Position numbers and translations under genes: made by a program. From assembly GCF_013623905.1 (NCBI RefSeq), contig NZ_JABKDD010000003.1, positions 62,001 to 126,000 of the forward strand: a stretch of 64,000 nucleotides of DNA, read 5' to 3'. Numbering within the stretch: position 1 is the first letter of the stretch; each line of letters begins with the position of its first letter. The DNA comes from Brevibacterium sediminis. Lineage in GTDB: Bacteria; Actinomycetota; Actinomycetes; Actinomycetales; Brevibacteriaceae. Positions 59,115-64,000 of the stretch are shown here, in pieces. The notes under the pieces are model-generated. The model saw nothing but the letters and a program-made list of their open reading frames with translations. It searched no databases and was not told the DNA's origin.

Positions 59115-60074
59115 ATGACCACGGAAAGTTCAACCAGCACCGCACAGGACTCAACGGCACCGTCACCGAAACCGACAGGGCACATCGACACGGGTGACCT
59201 CCGTTCTCCCGCTATCTCCTTCACACAGGTGGGCAAGCGCTTCGGAACGAAGACCGTCCTCGACGGACTCGACTTCCACGTGCACAGAGGCGAGGTCTTC
59301 GCACTTCTCGGCTCCAACGGCGCAGGGAAGACCACATGCATCAATATCCTCACCACGCTCGTCCGCCCTGATGCCGGATCAGTTCGAGTCATGGACGTCG
59401 ATGTGCGCGAGTCACCCGCCGAGGCGAAGCGGCGATTCGCCGTCACCGGCCAGTCAGCTGCCGTCGATGCCCATCTCTCGACCGAAGAGAACCTCGTCCT
59501 CCTCGGTCGGCTCTCCGGGCTGAGTCGGAGTGCCGCGAAAGCGCGAAGCCGCGACCTTGCCGAGAAGCTCAGCCTCACAGCCTTCATGTCCACCCGGGTC
59601 GCCGCACTCTCCGGCGGTATGCGTCGCCGCCTCGACCTGGCTCTCAGCCTCGTCGTCCCCGTCGAGGTGCTCATTCTCGACGAACCCACCACCGGGCTGG
59701 ACACCCGCTCCCGGCAGGAGCTGTGGACTGAAGTCAGCGAGCTCTCCCGAGGCGGCGCGACGGTGTTCCTCACCACCCAGTACCTCGACGAGGCCGATGC
59801 ACTGGCCGACCGGATCGGCCTGCTCGACAGCGGCCGAATGGCGGGTCTGGGCACACCGGCAGAACTCAAGGCACGCATCGGCGAGGACACCGTGTCGATC
59901 CGCGGAACAGACGGAACTCAACTGGATGAGATCGCGACCGACGGCACTGTCACCGGCCTCGCCGCGGCTCTCGAGCCGTGGACTTCCCGATCGCCTCGGG
60001 CCTCGGTTTCCCTGCACAGTCCCAGCCTCGACGACGTCTTCCTCGCTTTCACCTCGGCCGGCTCACCTCACTGA
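59115..60074 (+). CDS. ABC exporter ATP-binding protein (DrrA/daunorubicin-resistance type)
   Basis: ATPase subunit of 319 residues. Walker A GSNGAGKT at 66-73, Q-loop TGQSAAVD, signature LSGGMRRRL at about 163-171, Walker B VLILDEPTTGLD, and a switch-region TTQYLDEADALADR. The DrrA-type C-terminal domain completes it. AGAGGA lies eight bases before the ATG at 59115; the frame opening at 59034 crosses the operator and is rejected. Pairs with the permease 58 bases downstream to export drugs, lipids or antibiotics. Confidence 0.93.
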   Translation: MTTESSTSTAQDSTAPSPKPTGHIDTGDLRSPAISFTQVGKRFGTKTVLDGLDFHVHRGEVFALLGSNGAGKTTCINILTTLVRPDAGSVRVMDVDVRESPAEAKRRFAVTGQSAAVDAHLSTEENLVLLGRLSGLSRSAAKARSRDLAEKLSLTAFMSTRVAALSGGMRRRLDLALSLVVPVEVLILDEPTTGLDTRSRQELWTEVSELSRGGATVFLTTQYLDEADALADRIGLLDSGRMAGLGTPAELKARIGEDTVSIRGTDGTQLDEIATDGTVTGLAAALEPWTSRSPRASVSLHSPSLDDVFLAFTSAGSPH

Positions 60075-60132
60075 GCGCTCGATATCCGATCCCACGTCTC
60101 CGATCTCCACACCGTCCAGAGAGGACAGACCA

Positions 60133-60978
60133 ATGTCACACAGTCACCCGATCACCGATACCCCGACGACAGCAGCGACCACCGCCTCTCCCCTCCCCCG
60201 AGGGGTCTCCCGTACACGCCCTCGCGGGTTCTCCACCGAGGCCGCCTTCATCGGCAGGAGCCTGCGTCACGCTGTTCGCGACGTCGAATCGCTGCTCATG
60301 GCCGTCGCTCTGCCGGTGATGCTCATGCTCATGTTCACCTTCGTCTTCGGCGGCGCTCTCGATCCCGACGGCGGCTACGTCGACTACGTCGTCCCCGGAA
60401 TCATCCTCACCTGCGCCGGATTCGGTGCCGCCTCGACCTCGCTGTCGGTGGCTTCGGACATGACCTCCGGGTTCGTCGACCGACTGCGGACGATGCCGGT
60501 GCGAGCGTCTGCCGTCATCACCGGGCACGTGGCGGCGAGCCTCGCAAGGAATCTGTTCGCCACTTCCATCGTCCTCCTCGTCGCCGTCGCCATCGGATTC
60601 CGTCCCTCCGCCGGAGTGGGCGAATGGCTGGCGACCGTCGGACTCGTCGCCCTCTACATTCTGGCGATCACGTATCTCTTCGCCGCTATCGGCCTCGCCG
60701 CGAAGTCTCCCGAATCCGCCAACGGGTACGGCTTCATCCTGCTCTTCCTCCCGTACGTCTCCAGCGCATTCGTGCCGGTCGAGACCATGCCGAAGTGGTT
60801 GGAGGTGTTCGCCGACAATCAGCCGATCACCCCGATCATCGACGCTCTGCGCGCACTGCTCATCGGCACCGAGATGGGCACTTCCGGCTATCTCGCTGTC
60901 GGCTGGTGTCTGCTCATCCTCGCTGTGGCGGCGGTGTGGGCCGCGGTGCTGTTCAGAGCGAAGGCCGGGCAGCGCTGA
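60133..60978 (+). CDS. ABC-2 type exporter permease (DrrB type)
   Basis: Membrane subunit of 281 residues with six membrane helices after a 40-residue polar start. Family features: LLMAVALPVMLMLMFTFVFGG, DYVVPGIILTCAGFGAAST, DRLRTMPVRASAVITGHV (the ABC-2 signature region) and the closing PKWLEVFADNQPITPIIDALRAL. GAGGACAG precedes the ATG at 60133; a longer frame back to 59530 overlaps the ATPase and is not used. It ends 28 bases from the convergent NUDIX gene. Confidence 0.92.
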   Translation: MSHSHPITDTPTTAATTASPLPRGVSRTRPRGFSTEAAFIGRSLRHAVRDVESLLMAVALPVMLMLMFTFVFGGALDPDGGYVDYVVPGIILTCAGFGAASTSLSVASDMTSGFVDRLRTMPVRASAVITGHVAASLARNLFATSIVLLVAVAIGFRPSAGVGEWLATVGLVALYILAITYLFAAIGLAAKSPESANGYGFILLFLPYVSSAFVPVETMPKWLEVFADNQPITPIIDALRALLIGTEMGTSGYLAVGWCLLILAVAAVWAAVLFRAKAGQR

Positions 60979-61006
60979 CCGTCGCCGGAATTCGCAGTGG
61001 CCGAAT

Positions 61007-61738
61007 TCAGAAGTCGATGGCGATGGGAGCCTTCTTGTCCCAATCACCGGCCCAGCCGAGATGGTCGAGGGCGAAGTCGAGGATGCCGGCAGTGAAGCCC
61101 CATACCTTGAGGACTCCGACGTCGAAGGCCGGGGTCGAGATCTTCAGATCGGGACGGGCGAAGGTTCCGCGGTTGGCGGGGGCGACGAGGTCGGCGATGG
61201 CCACCCGGTAGACGGAGTAGGACTCCCGCTGATCCATCACCTGGACTTGGCCCGGCTGACGCCAATAGCCGATAACCGGAGTGACCTCGAACTTCGAGAC
61301 GGGGATATAGAGCGGGTCCATCTCTCCGAGAACTTCGACGGTGTCCGGGGAGATTCCGGCTTCTTCCTCCGCTTCACGCAGCGCGGCGGCCGCCATGGAA
61401 TCGTCTTCGGGGTCACGACCGCCTCCGGGGAAGGCGACCTGCCCGGGATGATGGCGCAGGGTCGCGGCACGCTGGAGAAGAACGATGTCGACATCGGCGA
61501 CGCCGAGTTCGGCCAGGCGCGATGCTTCTGCGCCTCCCGCCTCGGTACGAGGCTCTCCCCCGCGCCCGAAGAGCATGAGAACGGCGGCGTCACGGGCGGA
61601 CTGCTCGGCGGCGTCCTTCTGTCGGCGCAGCCACAGCGGGGACCCGTGCGAGGCGGCGAGATCTTCGAGCTGCCCGCGCAAGGCCCCATCGGCGATCGTC
61701 GCCGATTCGGGTGGAAGGTCGGGGATTCGGGCGCTCAT
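61007..61738 (-). CDS. NUDIX hydrolase, CoA pyrophosphatase type
   Basis: Mg2+-dependent pyrophosphohydrolase of 243 residues. The Nudix box runs at about 117-140: GGGRDPEDDSMAAAAL then REAEEEAGI. Preceding HHPGQVAFPGG is the UPF0035/CoA-type signature, pointing to CoA and its derivatives as substrate. The start overlaps the nth stop by four bases (ATGA). Equivalent of Rv3672c. An insertion of about 20 acidic/Ala-rich residues sits near 55-75. Confidence 0.9.
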   Translation of the reverse strand: MSARIPDLPPESATIADGALRGQLEDLAASHGSPLWLRRQKDAAEQSARDAAVLMLFGRGGEPRTEAGGAEASRLAELGVADVDIVLLQRAATLRHHPGQVAFPGGGRDPEDDSMAAAALREAEEEAGISPDTVEVLGEMDPLYIPVSKFEVTPVIGYWRQPGQVQVMDQRESYSVYRVAIADLVAPANRGTFARPDLKISTPAFDVGVLKVWGFTAGILDFALDHLGWAGDWDKKAPIAIDF

Positions 61739-62511
61739 CGTCCCTCCTCGGGGACAGCCTCCTCGGCGGGAGTGGCCAAAGGCGCCATTTCGAACCGAAG
61801 CATGGCACGTGCCTTGTCCGGATCGAGTTCCCCGATCCCGAACGATGGGCACAGCGCCGTCAGGGGGCAGGCTCCACAGGCGGGCTTGCGGGAATGGCAG
61901 ATGCGGCGGCCGTGGAAGATCACCCGATGCGAAAGCATGGTGAGGTCCTTCTTCGGGAACAGGACCGCGATCTCGTGCTCGGCCTTGACCGGATCGGTTT
62001 CCTCGGTCCAACCGAAGCGGCGGGCCAGCCGGCCCATATGTGTATCGACGGTCAGCCCAGGGGTGTCGAAAGCGTTTCCGAGGACGACGTTCGCGGTCTT
62101 TCGTCCGACTCCGGCGAGCTTGACGAGCTTGTCCAGCTTGTTCGGCACCACGCCGTCGTATTCATCGACGAGTTCGTTCGCGAGCTTGACGATGTTGCGG
62201 GCCTTGGCCCGGTAGAACCCTGTGGAGCGGATGTGCTCCTCGACCTCGATGAGATTGGCCACGGCCAGGGCGTGGGCGTCGGGGAAGGCGGCGAAGAGGC
62301 TCGGGGTGACCGAGTTGACGCGGATATCGGTGGTCTGGGCGGAGAGGACGGTGGCGATGAGCAGCTGGAACGGAGTCTCGAAGTCGAGCTCGCACTTCGC
62401 GTTCGGATACACCTCGGCGAGGATGCGATGGATCTTCCGCGCCCGGCGGGTTCGTCCCAGCGGGGTCTCCTTCGCGAACTTCCGCGCGCTCTTCTCTGCC
62501 ACAGTCAACAC
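61735..62511 (-). CDS. nth: Endonuclease III (DNA glycosylase/AP lyase)
   Basis: Removes oxidised pyrimidines and nicks the abasic strand. The 258 residues include the helix-hairpin-helix LAGVGRKTANVV with catalytic Lys138, Asp156 in VDTHMGR, and the [4Fe-4S] ligands Cys205, Cys212, Cys215 and Cys221 with the canonical C-x6-C-x2-C-x5-C spacing. GTG start at 62511 with GGTGAG upstream. The C-terminal 35 residues extend beyond E. coli Nth. Co-transcribed with the NUDIX gene. Confidence 0.96.
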   Translation of the reverse strand: MLTVAEKSARKFAKETPLGRTRRARKIHRILAEVYPNAKCELDFETPFQLLIATVLSAQTTDIRVNSVTPSLFAAFPDAHALAVANLIEVEEHIRSTGFYRAKARNIVKLANELVDEYDGVVPNKLDKLVKLAGVGRKTANVVLGNAFDTPGLTVDTHMGRLARRFGWTEETDPVKAEHEIAVLFPKKDLTMLSHRVIFHGRRICHSRKPACGACPLTALCPSFGIGELDPDKARAMLRFEMAPLATPAEEAVPEEGR

Positions 62512-62754
62512 GACTCACCATCCTAATCCGTGCCCTGTCATTCCGCAGTCATGCCGGTCACACCCGTGAATCATGTTCGCGCCCGGATCTGCGCACCTTG
62601 TTCTGGCCGGCTGCGGGAATGGTGTGGACGAGAGTCGTGTTGGGCGGTGCGGGAGAGGTTTTCATACTGATGGGCCACACTCCCGCGTCTTTGCTGGTAT
62701 CGATGCAGATGACCAGGTAGATTTGTGTGTGATTATCACGACAAGGAGGAACCA

Positions 62755-63432
62755 GTGGATATTGAAGTGGTGCGGGGCGCGACGCTCTTCGCAGGTCTGG
62801 ACGATGAAGCCACCAGTGCATTGATGAAGTTCATGAACCCGCGGAGTCTCCGTCGGGGAACCGTGCTCTTCCATGAGGGCGATGCCGGTGACGAGCTCTA
62901 CATCGTCTCCTCGGGCAAGCTCAAGATCGGCCGTGAGTCCTCCGACGGCCGTGAGAACCTGCTGTCCGTGGTCGGCCCCGGCGAGATCATCGGTGAGCTC
63001 AGCCTCTTCGATCCGGGCCCGCGTTCGACCTCTGTCACTGCCGTCTCCCAGTCGGAGCTGCTCAGCCTCAAGCACGAAGACCTCACCACTTGGCTCAACG
63101 AGCGTCCGCAGGCCGCGATGAACCTGCTCAAGGCCCTCGCCCAGCGTCTGCGTCGCACCAATGAGACCGTCGGCGACCTTGTCTTCTCCGATGTGCCCGG
63201 CCGTGTCGCCAAGGCTCTGCTCGACCTCGCCGCTCGCTTCTCGAAGCCGGCTCCCGACGGTGTGCTCGTCGCTCACGACCTCACTCAGGAAGAGCTGGCT
63301 CAGCTCGTCGGTGCCTCGCGTGAGACCGTGAACAAGGCACTGGCCGACTTCGCCGCCCGCGGCTTCATCCGTCTCGAGGCCCGCTCCGTCGTCATCCTCG
63401 ACATGGACCGCATGCGCAACCGCGCCCGCTGA
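62755..63432 (+). CDS. crp: CRP/FNR-family cAMP-responsive regulator (GlxR/Crp)
   Basis: Global regulator of 225 residues, close to mycobacterial Crp (Rv3676) and corynebacterial GlxR. Cyclic-nucleotide domain with the phosphate-binding GELSLFDPGPRST at 80-92, dimer helix about 110-140, and winged helix with QEELAQLVGASRETVNKALADF at 178-199. The start is GTG at 62755, seven bases after AAGGAGGA. It is divergent from nth. GTGATTATCAC at about 62730-62740 in the leader is symmetric and could serve autoregulation. Confidence 0.95.
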   Translation: MDIEVVRGATLFAGLDDEATSALMKFMNPRSLRRGTVLFHEGDAGDELYIVSSGKLKIGRESSDGRENLLSVVGPGEIIGELSLFDPGPRSTSVTAVSQSELLSLKHEDLTTWLNERPQAAMNLLKALAQRLRRTNETVGDLVFSDVPGRVAKALLDLAARFSKPAPDGVLVAHDLTQEELAQLVGASRETVNKALADFAARGFIRLEARSVVILDMDRMRNRAR

Positions 63433-63484
63433 TCCTCCCAGCGACCTCCGGCCGCTGTGGCCGCGTGGACGCCGCGACAAATGG

Positions 63485-63511
63485 ACGCCCCAGCCGATTC
63501 GGCTGGGGCGT
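63485..63511 (+). terminator. Hairpin after crp
   Basis: ACGCCCCAGCCG (63485-63496) pairs perfectly with 63500-63511 around a three-base loop, followed by TCGTTCT. It lies 52 bases past the crp stop and is the probable terminator. Confidence 0.82.
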
Positions 63512-63598
63512 TCGTTCTGGTCGGGACAGGTGTGCGTCGTGGCCGGCGCTCGCCGTCTCAGGGGCTGTCGCGTGAGGTGTGGGAAGTTTCGTGATCGC

Positions 63599-63644
63599 GT
63601 TCTGATCCAGTCATCGAGTTCAAACTCGATGACTGGATCAGAAC
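63599..63644. repeat. 22-bp near-continuous palindrome
   Basis: Arms 63599-63620 and 63623-63644 are perfectly complementary with only a two-base centre (CA). There is no T-run on either side, and it is AT-richer than its surroundings. A loop of two bases is poor for an RNA hairpin, so DNA cruciform or protein binding is as likely as termination. Confidence 0.75.
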
Positions 63645-63746
63645 CCGAGTCGTGAGTGGTGTGTCATCCAGCTGGACCGAAGATGTTGCGCACCATGCGC
63701 CGCGGGAGGACTCAGGCGTCGGCGGCTCCGGCGTCAGCAGCGGGAC

Positions 63747-64000
63747 TCAGGCGTCGTCGGCGGCGGGCAGGGCGTCGAGGTAGGCCAGCTGAGCCTTGAC
63801 GATCTGCTCGGCCGCCGGCCGCACGCTGGAGTCGACGTCGTGGTAGACGATGTCGCAGACCTCCGAGGCGGTCTTCGCGCCCTGCTCCAATGCCGCTTTG
63901 ACCTGCCCGATGCGTTCGAGTCGGTGGGAGCGGTAGTAGTCGATCACCTCGGCGGGGGCGTCGATGCGCTCACCGTGGGCCGGTTCGATGATGGCGAACT
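63747..64000 (-). CDS. MBL-fold metallohydrolase, C-terminal part (runs off the window)
   Basis: Only the last 84 codons are inside the window; the frame stays open to base 64000. The sequence begins AIIEPAHGERIDAPAEVID, equivalent to the PGHGPVI metal-site loop of glyoxalase-II-like beta-lactamase-fold hydrolases. It continues with YYRSHRLERIGQVKAAL and ends RPAAEQIVKAQLAYL, the C-terminal helical LACTB2-like pattern. It is next to crp, as Rv3677c is in M. tuberculosis. Substrate unknown. Confidence 0.82.
   Translation of the reverse strand, partial: FAIIEPAHGERIDAPAEVIDYYRSHRLERIGQVKAALEQGAKTASEVCDIVYHDVDSSVRPAAEQIVKAQLAYLDALPAADDA

Larger units (their letters stand above)
63433..63746. 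other. Gene-free convergent region after crp
   Basis: No gene is seen. It contains the crp terminator (63485-63511) and a very long palindrome (63599-63644), both listed separately. The remainder shows no coding character. The MBL-fold gene ends at 63747 from the other side. Confidence 0.7.

Noticed and set aside
62726-62742. CRP operator upstream of crp
   Set aside because: GTGATTATCAC is symmetric but its half-site spacing does not fit TGTGA-N6-TCACA, so it is only mentioned as a possibility.

Overview
The window is high-GC (roughly 64% by eye) actinobacterial chromosome. Gene content, AAGGAGG-type ribosome sites, many 4-base ATGA/GTGA gene overlaps and several GTG starts fit Micrococcales; the ensemble most resembles Brevibacterium. 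The genus is an inference from remembered family features, not from a search. I see no insertion sequence, prophage, rRNA or CRISPR array. One tRNA (Thr, CGT anticodon) is present.

Bases 1-9.4 kb: a partial Tat-exported PhoX phosphatase, a CPBP protease, a large RND efflux pump, and an overlapping msrA / nitroreductase / MFS run, then a membrane protein of unknown function. 9.5-23.9 kb is a branched-chain acyl-CoA block: peptide deformylase, a citE-maoC pair, and further on acyl-CoA dehydrogenase, biotin-dependent carboxylase alpha and beta subunits and a divergent TetR with a clear operator. The same genes form one cluster in Mycobacterium tuberculosis (Rv2498c-Rv2506). Here the two halves are separated by about 5.7 kb holding a histidine phosphatase, an ArsR/SRPBCC pair, a HAD phosphatase, an AbiEi-like gene bracketed by two related 24-28 bp palindromes, and a cardiolipin synthase.

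22.9-27.4 kb: quinone-type oxidoreductase and fadBA beta-oxidation genes. 27.7 kb: a small secreted lysine-rich protein. 28.2-32.7 kb: a catabolic island of a nitrilase-family amidase, a GntR/FCD regulator, an MHS-type transporter, a DUF2848 protein and a ureidoglycolate-lyase-like protein, with a perfect 7+7 operator in the divergent promoter. tRNA-Thr and an M20 peptidase follow.

34.2-64 kb is core actinobacterial genome, broadly in the order seen at M. tuberculosis Rv3644c-Rv3677c: holB, a membrane-fused thymidylate kinase, topA, a methyltransferase, the DEAH helicase with its Tad/Flp pilus neighbours (ssd, tadA, tadB, tadC, Flp pilin, two TadE-like proteins), acetyl-CoA synthetase, a holin-like membrane protein, NUDIX, nth, crp and an MBL-fold hydrolase (partial). 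Departures include a GNAT gene inside the tad run, a TetR plus two-gene ABC exporter between the holin-like gene and the NUDIX gene, and an 888-residue low-complexity membrane protein before acs.

Two window-wide signals stand out. One is the non-palindromic 9-mer CCGAGGCGG, about 30 copies on both strands, sometimes paired as terminator arms. The other is a set of long, nearly perfect intergenic palindromes.
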